Assembly: GCA_002321335.1 (NCBI GenBank)
Contig: DCMG01000013.1
Location: 1-48,099, forward strand
DNA: 48,099 nucleotides
Source of the DNA: Bacteroidales bacterium UBA1628
Lineage (GTDB): Bacteria > Bacteroidota > Bacteroidia > Bacteroidales > UBA932
Direction of reading: 5' to 3'
Both the position numbers and the translations under genes were made by a program. The notes under the pieces were generated by a model. That model ran no database searches and was not told the origin of the DNA. It was given only the letters and a program-made list of their open reading frames with translations. Positions 31,886 to 40,544 of this stretch are shown one piece after another (the first letter of the stretch is position 1; each line of letters opens with the position of its first letter).

Positions 31886-32695
31886 TTATTTCTTCTGGTT
31901 CTTTGCGAGAACGTCAACGAGATCGATGGAAGCATTCTCCATGTCGATTGAGAGTGCGTCGATTCTGGAAAGAATATAGTTGTAGAACACCTGGAGAATC
32001 ATGGCGACGATAAGACCACCTACGGTAGTGATAAGGGCGACCTTCATACCTCCGGCTACAATGTTAGGGGAGATGTCACCGGCTGCCTCGATGGCGTCGA
32101 ATGCCTGTACCATACCGATAACTGTTCCCAAGAATCCGAGTGAAGGTGCAAGGGCGATGAACAGGGCGATCCATGAGAGGTTGTTCTCCATGAGGCTCAT
32201 CTGAACGCCACCTGCGGAGGTGATTCTCTTTTCAACTACATCGATGCCTTCATCGTAGTGGTTGAGACCATCGTAGAAGATGCTGGCTACAGGTCCCTTG
32301 GTGTCGCGGCAGACGGCCTTGGCCTTCTCGATTCCACCCTGGGCGAGAGCGTCCTCGACATTTTTGAGGAGCTTCTTGGTGTTTGTCTTTGAGAATGAGA
32401 GGTAAAGGATTCTCTCGATGGCGAGAGCAAGACCGATGATGAGGCAGATGAGGATCATGGACATGAAGCCCGGACCTCCCTGAATGAAGTAGGTCTTGAT
32501 CTGCTGGTGCATAGGAACGTCCTCGCCGGTACCCTTGAGGAGATCCTCAGCGGACATTGGCTGAGCTGGAGCGGCAGTCTCAACTTGCTCTGTTGCGGCT
32601 GCGTTGTCAGCGGCTGGCTGATCCTGAGCGGATGCGATGTTTGCAGTGAAGGTGAGAACGCCTGCTACTGCCAAAAACATGAAAAACTTTTTCAT
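31886..32695 (-). CDS. exbB: ExbB/TolQ/MotA-type proton channel
   Basis: 269 residues. Begins with a cleavable signal (FMFLAVAGVLTFTANIASAQ) and an acidic, alanine-rich periplasmic stretch, then three transmembrane helices: IQGGPGFMSMILICLIIGLALAIE, WIALFIALAPSLGFLGTVIGMVQAF and VALITTVGGLIVAMILQVFYNYI. The GTVIGM motif and the polar residues in the last helix are typical of the ExbB/TolQ core. First gene of the motor operon. No -7 consensus was found in its upstream region. Confidence 0.94.
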   Translation of the reverse strand: MKKFFMFLAVAGVLTFTANIASAQDQPAADNAAATEQVETAAPAQPMSAEDLLKGTGEDVPMHQQIKTYFIQGGPGFMSMILICLIIGLALAIERILYLSFSKTNTKKLLKNVEDALAQGGIEKAKAVCRDTKGPVASIFYDGLNHYDEGIDVVEKRITSAGGVQMSLMENNLSWIALFIALAPSLGFLGTVIGMVQAFDAIEAAGDISPNIVAGGMKVALITTVGGLIVAMILQVFYNYILSRIDALSIDMENASIDLVDVLAKNQKK

Positions 32696-32823
32696 AACTG
32701 TTTTTGTGTGTTTAATTTAAATTGATAATGTATTAAATAGTTATCTTTTCTTGCGGCTTCGCGAGGGCAAAAACCTTCTACAAAACCGTTGCAATTTACT
32801 AAATAATTTCCAATTGACAATAT

Positions 32824-33858
32824 TTATAAGGAAATTTCTCCTTGCAGGTTGTCTCCCAGCCTTGATTTCACCAGTTCGTTGTCCTGAGACTTTCCCATCA
32901 GGAAGAACAATTTCGCCAATGCGCTCTCGGTTGTGATGTCCGCTCCGGAGACCACACCGGCTTTCTCCAAAGCCTTTCCTGTGGCGTAGATGTCCATGTT
33001 GACGGTGCCTGACAGGCATTGTGTCACGTTCATCAGCACCTTCCCCATCCCGGAAGCTTCCTTCACGATGTCCAGAAACCATTGTCTTGACGGAGCGTTG
33101 CCGGAACCATAGGTCTCGATGATGGCCGCTCGGATGTCAGGTCCGCACAGGAAATATTTCATGACTTGCGGGGTTATGCCCGGATGTACCTTCAGAATCG
33201 AGACTCTGGTGTCAAGCCTTGTGCTGATCCTCAATGGCTCGTCCCATGCCGCCGGCTTCCGTATGACTCCGTCGTTGTACTTTATGCTGATCCCGGCTTC
33301 GGCCAGCGGAGGACAGTTCGGAGAGCGGAACGCACTGAAGTCCTCGGAACTGACCTTGACGCTGCGGTTGCCTCTCAATAACTTGGAATTGAAGAATATG
33401 CAGACTTCCGGAACACGAGGGTGCCCGCTCATGTCCTTGGCAGAGGCGATCTCGACGGCTGAAATCAGATTTTCCTTCCCGTCTGTTCGCGGGACACCGA
33501 TAGGAAGCTGGCTTCCTGTGAAAACAACTGGCTTCGCAAGATTCTCCAGCATGAAGCTGAGCGCTGAAGCCGAGTATGCCATTGTGTCGGTTCCGTGAAG
33601 GACGACGAACCCGTCATATTCGTCGTACCTCTCCCGGATAAGGGATGCGAGCGCCTGCCAGAAGGAAGGTTCGACATCCGAAGAATCAATCAGCGGATCG
33701 AATGTGTAGGAGTCGATGCGGAGTGCGAATTTCTTCAGTTCCGGCACCTCCCCAAGAATTTGATGGAAGTTGAACGGCTTGAGTGTCAGGTCTGTGGGAT
33801 CCTGCTTCATTCCGATCGTGCCACCAGTGTAAATCATCAGTATTGAAGACCTTTTCAT
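32824..33858 (-). CDS. ansA: Type I L-asparaginase
   Basis: Hydrolyses asparagine to aspartate and ammonia in the cytoplasm. 344 residues. The catalytic threonines are in IYTGGTIGM (residues 10-18) and VLHGTDTMAYSASALSF (near 87-103); no signal peptide, which fits type I. The ATG overlaps the tatD stop by four bases (ATGA), so the two are translationally coupled. Confidence 0.94.
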   Translation of the reverse strand: MKRSSILMIYTGGTIGMKQDPTDLTLKPFNFHQILGEVPELKKFALRIDSYTFDPLIDSSDVEPSFWQALASLIRERYDEYDGFVVLHGTDTMAYSASALSFMLENLAKPVVFTGSQLPIGVPRTDGKENLISAVEIASAKDMSGHPRVPEVCIFFNSKLLRGNRSVKVSSEDFSAFRSPNCPPLAEAGISIKYNDGVIRKPAAWDEPLRISTRLDTRVSILKVHPGITPQVMKYFLCGPDIRAAIIETYGSGNAPSRQWFLDIVKEASGMGKVLMNVTQCLSGTVNMDIYATGKALEKAGVVSGADITTESALAKLFFLMGKSQDNELVKSRLGDNLQGEISL

Positions 33859-34637
33859 ATTCCGAAAAGAGTTTTGGCGTTGTTGGTTGTGATTTCCGCT
33901 ACCTCTTCGATTGTCACGCCTTTCAGCTCAGCTATCTTCGCGGCTATCAGTGGTATGTAGGCGCTTTCGTTCCGTGTGCCTCTGTGCGGGACCGGAGTCA
34001 GGTATGGGGCGTCTGTTTCAAGCACGATTCTCTCAAGCGGGACATTCCTGACAACCTCTGCCAGTCCTGCGTTCTTGAATGTCACCACGCCTCCGACCCC
34101 GATGCGCCAATCCCCGAGTTTTTGTAGCTCATGATAAGATTCCAGGCTTCCGCTGTATGCGTGCATATTCCCTCTCAGCCCTTTGTGCCTCTGAAGAATC
34201 TCCAGAAAGTCGCCCATCGCGTCACGCAGGTGAATGTTGAGCGGGAGATTCCTTTCCGCCGCGAAATCAAACTGCCATTCCAAGGCGTCTTTCTGTTCTT
34301 GGGAAAACTCCCTGCCTTCGTGGTAGTCAAGACCTATTTCCCCCACGGCCACGACTTTACGCCCTGTTCTTGCTTCCCATTCATCCAGAAAACAAACCAT
34401 GGAATCAAGTTCGTGACGCCAATCATTCCTGACCGAGCCGGGGTAGAGCCCGATCATCGGACGGAGAACGTCCGGGTGCTTGTCCACGAGTGCGAACATG
34501 GCTTCCCTTTCCGAACTGTCGATGTCCGGCTGGATCATGATGCATACTCCCACGCCTTCCGCCCTGCTGATGTACGCTTCTTCCTCTCCGGAATAGGCAT
34601 TGTCGCTCAAGTGGCAATGTGTGTCTATGAATATCAT
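33855..34637 (-). CDS. tatD: TatD-family metal-dependent hydrolase
   Basis: TIM-barrel hydrolase/DNase of about 260 residues. Metal ligands are visible in DTHCHLSD at the start, AVGEIGLDYHEG, NIHLRDAMGDF and LETDAPYLTPVP. The start is set at ATG 34637 (MIFIDTHCHL); an earlier in-frame ATG at 34661 lies upstream of the -7 box and would not be in the transcript. The mRNA therefore appears to begin at the start codon. Pairs with ansA. Confidence 0.94.
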   Translation of the reverse strand: MIFIDTHCHLSDNAYSGEEEAYISRAEGVGVCIMIQPDIDSSEREAMFALVDKHPDVLRPMIGLYPGSVRNDWRHELDSMVCFLDEWEARTGRKVVAVGEIGLDYHEGREFSQEQKDALEWQFDFAAERNLPLNIHLRDAMGDFLEILQRHKGLRGNMHAYSGSLESYHELQKLGDWRIGVGGVVTFKNAGLAEVVRNVPLERIVLETDAPYLTPVPHRGTRNESAYIPLIAAKIAELKGVTIEEVAEITTNNAKTLFGI

Positions 34638-34642
34638 GGTGT

Positions 34643-34650
34643 CAAAGATA
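34643..34650 (-). promoter_or_regulatory. tatD -7 box (TATCTTTG) abutting the start codon
   Basis: Exact TAnnTTTG ending six bases before ATG 34637, so transcription should begin at about the first base of the gene: a leaderless or near-leaderless mRNA. No convincing -33 box. Confidence 0.6.
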
Positions 34651-34849
34651 GTGAAATCCAACCGAAGAATAAAAACAATCCCGGAAACGAGTTTGAGGAA
34701 GGGTGCCCGACGTGATAAAAAACAGAAATATTCAAAAGAAACAGAAATATTTCCGCTTCATACCCCCTTTGTCTTCTTGGAAAAACGCATATTGCGAAAA
34801 TGAGTCCCGCATAGCCCGGGAAGGAAAAGAATATATATTAGGATTGAAT

Positions 34850-36025
34850 ATGTCTGAAAACGTCGGAATGTCATTTGAGGAGAGAGCCGCCCTTTGCGCT
34901 CTCAACAGGATTTTTGGATTCGAGCCGAAGGTCGGACTGAAAATCATCGGGACTTTGGAGTCTGCGATGGCGGTATTCAAGGAGCGGACTGAAGTCGGGC
35001 GGATTCTTGGCGCCTGTTCGAGAGCCAGATACGCATCATTGATCACAGAAAGCGCGTTCGAGACTTCTGCTATCGAGTTGGAGGCCTTGGAGAGAAACGG
35101 ATGCCGTTTCATAGGAATAGGTGAGAAAGGATATCCAGCCTTGCTCATGGAGTGTGATGATCCGCCTTTGGGTCTTTATTTCAAAGGAATATCCCGGCCG
35201 GAAGATGTGTTCGGTGGGCTGCCTCAAGTCGCCGTTGTCGGGACAAGGGGTCTTACGTATTATGGCAAGGATTGGTGCGGGCGGATTGTGGATGCGATGT
35301 CTAAATCCAATGTCAAACCTCTGATTGTCAGCGGACTTGCCTTGGGTGTGGATGTAACGGCGCATATTGCCGCCCTTGACTCGGGGCTGCCTACGGTCGC
35401 GGTGATGGCCACTGGAATCGACGACCTTTATCCTTCGCGTAACAAGAATGTGGGGGAGAGAATCGCTTCGACCGCCGGCTGCGCTTTGGTCACGGACTAT
35501 CCGCCGGGCACAGGCGCGGTCAGAATAAATTTCCTTCGCCGCAACAGGATAATAGCCGGAATATGCCGTGCTACGATTCTGGTCGAGTCCAAAATCAGAG
35601 GAGGTGGCATGATGACTGCCCGTCTCGCCGCTTCCTATGGCCGGGATGTCTATGCGCTGCCCGGCAGGATTGACGATCCCGTCTCGCAAGGATGCAACCT
35701 GCTTATAAGAGAGAATGTCGCCGAACAGATCGGGGATTTGGGCGAGTTGGTGTCCAGGCTTGGGCTTGGCCGGACCGATCTGCGCCTCAAATCGGATTTC
35801 AAGGAAGAGGTTGCGTCTTGTTACAGAGGACAGTTTCCAGATGATGAATATGAAGATATCGTCAGGCTGGCTTTACTGATAAAGTCTCATCGAGGTGTGT
35901 CCATTGATGAGTTGTGCCAGAGACTGAAATGGACCTACAGTCGTGTCACCCGTCTGGCCACAACCCTTGAGTGCGATGGCTTCATCTCGGTGGACCTGCT
36001 TCAGCATTGCCATGCAAAAAAGTAG
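34850..36025 (+). CDS. dprA: DNA-processing protein DprA
   Basis: Loads RecA on incoming single-stranded DNA in natural transformation, also widely kept in non-competent bacteria. 391 residues from ATG 34850; a longer frame starts at 34703. N-terminal helix-hairpin-helix region (about 10-60), the Rossmann-like core (VAVVGTRGLTYYGKD near 127; VSGLALGVDVTAHIAALD near 161; GGGMMTARLAASYGRDVYALPG near 252), and a C-terminal winged helix (GVSIDELCQRLKWTYSRVTRLAT). The stop codon lies in the arm of the terminator that follows. Confidence 0.95.
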   Translation: MSENVGMSFEERAALCALNRIFGFEPKVGLKIIGTLESAMAVFKERTEVGRILGACSRARYASLITESAFETSAIELEALERNGCRFIGIGEKGYPALLMECDDPPLGLYFKGISRPEDVFGGLPQVAVVGTRGLTYYGKDWCGRIVDAMSKSNVKPLIVSGLALGVDVTAHIAALDSGLPTVAVMATGIDDLYPSRNKNVGERIASTAGCALVTDYPPGTGAVRINFLRRNRIIAGICRATILVESKIRGGGMMTARLAASYGRDVYALPGRIDDPVSQGCNLLIRENVAEQIGDLGELVSRLGLGRTDLRLKSDFKEEVASCYRGQFPDDEYEDIVRLALLIKSHRGVSIDELCQRLKWTYSRVTRLATTLECDGFISVDLLQHCHAKK

Positions 36026-36048
36026 GATGAAGTCATCCTGTTTTTGCA
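36013..36048. terminator. dprA terminator hairpin, overlapping the stop codon
   Basis: TGCAAAAA..AGGATGA (36013-36030) pairs with TCATCCT..TTTTTGCA (36033-36048) around AG. The A and T tracts make it work in either direction. Confidence 0.85.
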
Positions 36049-36054
36049 TAAATT

Positions 36055-36224
36055 CAACCCCAGTCACTTCGTGACAGCCCCGGTGGGGCACTGGGGACCG
36101 TATTCCCCAAACCCCTTGCGTCGCTACGCACTGCGTGCGCTTGTCCCTCAACCCCCAGTCACTTCGTGACAGCCCCGGTGGGGCACTGGGGACCATATTC
36201 CCCAAACCCCTTGCGTCGCTACGC
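36055..36224. repeat. Two tandem copies of a structured palindromic repeat
   Basis: Two copies of about 75 bases, at 36055-36129 and 36150-36224 (period 95), differ by one substitution and one C. Each has an outer stem CCCCAGT/ACTGGGG enclosing two hairpins (CAC-TTC-GTG and GCCCC-GGT-GGGGC), a three-way-junction shape, followed by a conserved 3' part ending GCGTCGCTACGC. The copies are separated by a 20-base unrelated spacer. They fill the space between dprA and queA. Confidence 0.85.
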
Positions 36225-36259
36225 TCCGAGCCTCGTGACTATTGATTGTATTCCTTTAT

Positions 36260-37309
36260 CTATACGACCAGCATCGCATCGCCGTATGGACCGAAGCGAT
36301 AACCCTCGTCTAGAGCCACATTGTAGGCGTTCATGACGTGGTCGAAACCTCCGAACGCGGCGACCGCCATAAGCATGGTGGATTCCGGAAGGTGGAAGTT
36401 GGAGACAACGGCGTCAGGCACCGAGAACTCGTAAGGCGGGAAGATGAACTTGTTCGTCCAACCGTCGTAAGGCTTTACCTCATGGGTCGTGGTCACATAG
36501 GTCTCAAGCCCTCTCAGCACGGTTGTGCCCACAGCCAGCACCTTGTGTCCGCCGTTTTTGGCTTTGTTGATGATTTCGCAGGCCTCCGGAGTGATGATCA
36601 GCCTTTCGGAGTCCATCCTGTGCTTGGACAGATCTTCCACGTCAACCCTGCGGAACTGGCCGATGCCCATGTGTTCGGTTATGAAAGCCTTGTCGATATC
36701 CTTGAGAATCATTCTGTTGAACAATTCGCGACTGAAATGAGTGCCGGCCGCAGGGACGGCCACCGCACCTTCGTTCTTTGCGAAAATAGTCTGGTAGTTC
36801 TCGTTGTCTTCCGGGGAAATCTTAGACTTCACCCATTTCGGAACGGGAATCTCGCCGAGACTGAACAGGGATCGCTTGAATTCCTCGTAAGGGCCGTCGT
36901 AGAGGAATCGCAGGGTGCGTCCTCTTGAAGTCGTGTTGTCGATGACCTCGGCCACGAGGCTCTGGTCGTCGCCGAAATATAGCTTGTTGCCGATTCTGAT
37001 TTTCCTTGCCGGATCCACAATCACATCCCACAAGTGCTGCTCACGGTTGAGCTCTCTCAGGAGAAAGACCATGATGTCCGCACCGGTCTTCTCTTTCTTG
37101 CCGTACAGGCGAGCCGGAAACACCTTTGTGTCATTGAACACGAATGTGTCGCCTTTGCCGAAATAGTCTATGATGTCTTTGAATATCCTGTGCTCAATCT
37201 CGCCGGTGTCCTTGTGGACAACCATCAGCCGGCACTCGTCGCGCCACCTTGTCGGCTCCTGAGCCACACGCTCCTTCGGAAGAAGGAATTGGAATTGTGA
37301 AAGTTTCAT
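36260..37309 (-). CDS. queA: S-adenosylmethionine:tRNA ribosyltransferase-isomerase
   Basis: Transfers ribose from SAM to make epoxyqueuosine in tRNA wobble positions. About 349 residues from ATG 37309 (MKLSQFQFLLPKERVAQEP); a longer frame adds four residues. Family motifs: FVFNDTKVFPARLYGKK, VAVPAAGTHFSRELF near 200, AVGTTVLRGLETY near 265 and FPPYEFSVPDAVVSNFHLP. Stands alone on its strand between the structured repeats and the Nudix gene. Confidence 0.96.
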   Translation of the reverse strand: MKLSQFQFLLPKERVAQEPTRWRDECRLMVVHKDTGEIEHRIFKDIIDYFGKGDTFVFNDTKVFPARLYGKKEKTGADIMVFLLRELNREQHLWDVIVDPARKIRIGNKLYFGDDQSLVAEVIDNTTSRGRTLRFLYDGPYEEFKRSLFSLGEIPVPKWVKSKISPEDNENYQTIFAKNEGAVAVPAAGTHFSRELFNRMILKDIDKAFITEHMGIGQFRRVDVEDLSKHRMDSERLIITPEACEIINKAKNGGHKVLAVGTTVLRGLETYVTTTHEVKPYDGWTNKFIFPPYEFSVPDAVVSNFHLPESTMLMAVAAFGGFDHVMNAYNVALDEGYRFGPYGDAMLVV

Positions 37310-37386
37310 ATTCGATAACAATCGTTATAGTCAATCCTTTAATATACGGCATTGACGGATGAAAAGTTTCACAATCTTTAAGTGTC

Positions 37387-38001
37387 CTAGATTTTAGCCT
37401 CCCGGAACACTTCCATTATGGACGGGTAGGTGTTTTTCAGGTAAGGGGAGAGGCACGACCTGGCCACCCATGCGGCCTTTGTTATGTCCTCGTCCCGCTG
37501 TGGGGTAAGGTTCACAGGATCGGTGTACAGCATGTCATACCACCATGTATGCTTGAGATGCCATATCCCGTCTCGCCTGTAGCAGTGGTCAGTGACGCAG
37601 ATGAGCCCTCGGAGCTCCAGATCGCCCACTCCGGTCTCTTCCTGAACCTCACGCAGTGCTGTCGTCTTGATGTCCTCGTCTGCTTCCTGATGTCCTTTCG
37701 GCAGGTCCCACAGGCCGTTGCGGCTGATCAGCAGCACGTCACCACGCCTGTTTGACACCAATCCTCCGGCGGCGTTGACCTCCTTGAATCTCGAACAGAA
37801 CGCCCTGTAGGTTTCCTCCACGCTGTCTGTCGGAATGTAGATTCTGGCCAGCGTTTCCGATGTCTCGAACATCGTCACCAGCGATGTGATGTCTTCCGGA
37901 TTGTCACCGAGGTGCAGTTCAATGGAATTCGGGTCGGACAAAGCCTGTTCCAGAGGGGAACAGATGACCATGCATCTTTTCTCAAGGTAAATCTTATGCA
38001 T
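37387..38001 (-). CDS. Nudix hydrolase
   Basis: 204 residues. The complete Nudix box GxxxxxE-x7-REVQEETGV is present (GHQEADE .. REVQEETGV, about residues 122-144), which binds Mg2+ and cleaves a nucleoside diphosphate linked to another group. An N-terminal domain of about 85 residues precedes the Nudix fold and is not recognised. Substrate unknown. Divergent from pyrE, with promoters that face each other. Confidence 0.88.
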   Translation of the reverse strand: MHKIYLEKRCMVICSPLEQALSDPNSIELHLGDNPEDITSLVTMFETSETLARIYIPTDSVEETYRAFCSRFKEVNAAGGLVSNRRGDVLLISRNGLWDLPKGHQEADEDIKTTALREVQEETGVGDLELRGLICVTDHCYRRDGIWHLKHTWWYDMLYTDPVNLTPQRDEDITKAAWVARSCLSPYLKNTYPSIMEVFREAKI

Positions 38002-38031
38002 CCGAAGGGTGAGATATTTGCGTAAAACTAT

Positions 38032-38039
38032 TATATTTG
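38032..38039 (+). promoter_or_regulatory. pyrE -7 box (TATATTTG)
   Basis: Exact TAnnTTTG; transcription would start near 38044 and lead into pyrE. No -33 TTTG at normal spacing. It lies 11 bases from the oppositely oriented Nudix -7 box. Confidence 0.6.
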
Positions 38040-38050
38040 TATGTTGCGTG

Positions 38051-38058
38051 CAAAGTTA
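38051..38058 (-). promoter_or_regulatory. Nudix gene -7 box (TAACTTTG)
   Basis: Minus-strand TAnnTTTG, identical to the efp box, with transcription starting near 38046 and a leader of about 45 bases. It faces the pyrE box, so both cannot easily be bound at once. Confidence 0.6.
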
Positions 38059-38071
38059 ACAATCATTTTCA

Positions 38072-38710
38072 ATGAATATGGAAAACATCGAAAGAAAACT
38101 TGCTTCGGAACTTCTTCGCATAAAAGCTGTCCTGCTCCGGCCCGCCACGCCTTTTACCTGGGCGTCAGGCTGGCGTTCACCTATTTATTGTGACAACCGC
38201 AGGATCCTTTCCGATCCGGCTCTGCGCTCGAAGGTGGCCGGTTGGTTGGCCGAAACCGCCGTCAGAGAGTTCCCGGGAGCTGAGATTGTGGCAGGAGTGG
38301 CCACCGGTGCGATCGCCCATGGCGTTCTGGCGGCCGACAGATTGGAGAAGCCTTTCGTTTACGTGCGCCCTAAACCTAAGGATCACGGGACAGGTTCCCA
38401 GATTGAGGGAGTCCTTCCAGAAGGCGCCAAGGTTGTGGTGATCGAGGATCTTATCTCTACGGGGATGAGCAGCCTGGCCGCTGTCAAGGCTCTTCGGGAC
38501 GCAGGTGCGGAGGTCCTGGGGATGGTTGCGATATTCACTTATGGTTTTGACATTGCGGCGCGACGTTTTGAAGAAGAAGGGGTGGGGTTGAAGACTCTTT
38601 CCTGCTATGACGCTCTCATAGAGGAGGCCATGGTGACGGGCTATGTCCGTGAGGAGGATGTCGATATCCTGCGCCAATGGAGGCAGAACCCTTCGGAATG
38701 GAATAAATGA
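38072..38710 (+). CDS. pyrE: Orotate phosphoribosyltransferase
   Basis: Joins orotate to PRPP in pyrimidine synthesis. 212 residues. The PRPP loop is VVVIEDLISTGMSS (about residues 124-137), with the conserved KPKDHG loop before it and WASGWRSPIYCDNR near the start. Two ATGs compete, 38072 and 38078; the second stands in GAATATG, a context used by at least seven other starts here. First gene of an operon with the SRPBCC and methyltransferase genes. Confidence 0.95.
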   Translation: MNMENIERKLASELLRIKAVLLRPATPFTWASGWRSPIYCDNRRILSDPALRSKVAGWLAETAVREFPGAEIVAGVATGAIAHGVLAADRLEKPFVYVRPKPKDHGTGSQIEGVLPEGAKVVVIEDLISTGMSSLAAVKALRDAGAEVLGMVAIFTYGFDIAARRFEEEGVGLKTLSCYDALIEEAMVTGYVREEDVDILRQWRQNPSEWNK

Positions 38711-38719
38711 CATGATGTT

Positions 38720-39196
38720 ATGGCAACAGAGATAACAAGCAAACACGGATTGGTCTCAAGGCAACCGTTCGAACTGTATATGGCTTTTGTGGACATGCGC
38801 AACTTCCTTCAGTTCCTTCCTGAGGAGCGCAAGGCGAATGTGGAGGCGGATTATGACACAATCTCCGCGACGGTGCAGGGATTCAAGATCGGAGTGATGG
38901 TCAAGAACCGGACTCCGTACTCCAGCATAGAGTTCATCGACAACGGCGCTCCGTTCCAGTTTGGCGGCACACTGCATTTCGATGCTGTGCCGGGCGATCC
39001 ATCCAAGACGGATTTTCACATCGAGTTCCACGCGGATCTGAATCTGATGATGAAGATGATGCTTGGAGGCAAGATCCGTGAGGCTATGAACAAGATGGTG
39101 GACGGTCTCGTCGCGATGTCCGAGGGCAGGATGCCTGACGGAATCGATGAAGAGACCATTCGCAAGATGAAAGAGAAACTCGGCGGAAACCAGTAG
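38720..39196 (+). CDS. SRPBCC-like small protein
   Basis: 158 residues, no signal peptide. Begins with an SRPBCC/polyketide-cyclase-like strand-helix (GLVSRQPFELYMAFVDMRNFLQFLP), middle strands ending in AVPGDPSKTDFHIEFHADLNLMM, and a C-terminal helix (GKIREAMNKMVDGLVAMSEG). The fold usually binds a hydrophobic ligand. Bacteroidota often carry such a gene next to pyrE. Nine bases after pyrE, with the next gene starting immediately after its stop. Ligand unknown. Confidence 0.75.
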   Translation: MATEITSKHGLVSRQPFELYMAFVDMRNFLQFLPEERKANVEADYDTISATVQGFKIGVMVKNRTPYSSIEFIDNGAPFQFGGTLHFDAVPGDPSKTDFHIEFHADLNLMMKMMLGGKIREAMNKMVDGLVAMSEGRMPDGIDEETIRKMKEKLGGNQ

Positions 39197-40534
39197 ATGC
39201 AAGGGTTGGACGACATTCAGCTTCAGGACATCCTGATCCGGGCGATAGGACGGGAAAGAGCCGGAATCGCCGCGGAGGCTTTTCATCAGCCGGCTTCGGT
39301 GTCTGTCCGCGTCAATCCTTTCAAAGCGCATGATCCTGAGATATTCGCCAAGGAACATTTCGGACAGCGTGTCCGGAGGGTTCCTTGGAGCCCTTATGGG
39401 TTCATGCTTGGAGAGAGGCCTAAATTCACGCTGGATCCACTGTTTCACTGCGGGTGCTACTACGTCCAGGACTCATCGGCTATGGTCATCGGGAGCATAT
39501 TCAGAACTATGCTCTCAAAAAATGGGGATTGTTTCGGACCGGCCAGAGTCCTGGATTTGTGCGCCGCGCCGGGAGGAAAGAGCACCGACTTGGCCGCTTC
39601 CTTGCGTATGGTTTTCGGTGACGATTTCATCTTGGTCTCCAATGAGGTGATGCGTTCCCGGGCATCGGTTCTGGCTGACAACATCTCTATCTGGGGCGAT
39701 CCGAATGTGGTTGTCACAAGTGTGGATCCCAAGGCTTTCGCAAGTCTGGAAGGCTTTTTCGATATCATTGTCACTGATGTTCCCTGCTCCGGCGAGGGAA
39801 TGTTCCGCAAGGATGCCAAAGCGGTGCGGGACTGGTCAGAGAATGTCGTGAACCTGTGCTCGGCAAGGCAGAAAAGAATCCTGGCTGATGTCTGGCCGGC
39901 GCTCCGCAAGGGTGGAAGCCTGATATATTCAACCTGCACTTTCGAGGAGGCGGAGAACGATGCTGTGGTGGAATGGGCCGCCGACGAACTTGGAGGGGAT
40001 ATTCATGAATATGACTATTCATCTCTTGATGGTGTGATTCCGACACGGACCGGCGGGTTGCTTGTTCCCGGATTCGTGAAGGGTGAGGGGCAATTCGTAT
40101 CGGCATTGGTGAAAAAAACAGGAATTCCGGATTGTCGGATTTCAGGGAAACCGGCCGCGGAGGCGATTGAGAGGCGGAAAGGTGACCTGCTCATACATAT
40201 TCCCGGATCAATAGTCCGAGAGGTCTCCGCTCTTGAAAGGCTGCATCCTGTCTTGACCGGTGTGGCCAGAGGTGAGCTGAAAGGCCGCGATCTTGTTCCG
40301 TCCGCAGACTGGGCCTTGAGTCTGGCGCTTCCTGATGGGGAATATACGGTGGCGGATCTGGACCGTGAGACCGCTCTGAAGTTCCTGCACCGTGACAGCA
40401 TATTCCTGAAAGACGCTCCGAAAGGGTTCGTGCTGGTTCGTTTCGAGGGACATCCGCTTGGTTTCGTGAAGAACCTTGGCACTCGCTGCAACAACCTGCA
40501 CCCTCAAGGACGAAAAATTAAAATGGATGTGTAA
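39197..40534 (+). CDS. 16S rRNA m5C methyltransferase (RsmF/NOL1-NOP2-Sun family)
   Basis: SAM-dependent cytosine-5 RNA methyltransferase, 445 residues. The SAM motif LDLCAAPGGKSTDLA is at about 118-132, with catalytic and release cysteines in TDVPCSGEGMFRKD and IYSTCTFEEAEND. The C-terminal third resembles the PUA-like and extra domain found in RsmF/YebU proteins (FVLVRFEGHPLGFVKNLGTRCNNLHPQG). The exact target base is inferred. Confidence 0.92.
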   Translation: MQGLDDIQLQDILIRAIGRERAGIAAEAFHQPASVSVRVNPFKAHDPEIFAKEHFGQRVRRVPWSPYGFMLGERPKFTLDPLFHCGCYYVQDSSAMVIGSIFRTMLSKNGDCFGPARVLDLCAAPGGKSTDLAASLRMVFGDDFILVSNEVMRSRASVLADNISIWGDPNVVVTSVDPKAFASLEGFFDIIVTDVPCSGEGMFRKDAKAVRDWSENVVNLCSARQKRILADVWPALRKGGSLIYSTCTFEEAENDAVVEWAADELGGDIHEYDYSSLDGVIPTRTGGLLVPGFVKGEGQFVSALVKKTGIPDCRISGKPAAEAIERRKGDLLIHIPGSIVREVSALERLHPVLTGVARGELKGRDLVPSADWALSLALPDGEYTVADLDRETALKFLHRDSIFLKDAPKGFVLVRFEGHPLGFVKNLGTRCNNLHPQGRKIKMDV

Positions 40535-40544
40535 AATATTGAAT

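Noticed and set aside
36055..36224. CRISPR array
   Set aside because: Only two long repeats and one 20-base spacer; repeat length and internal hairpins do not fit, and no cas genes are near.
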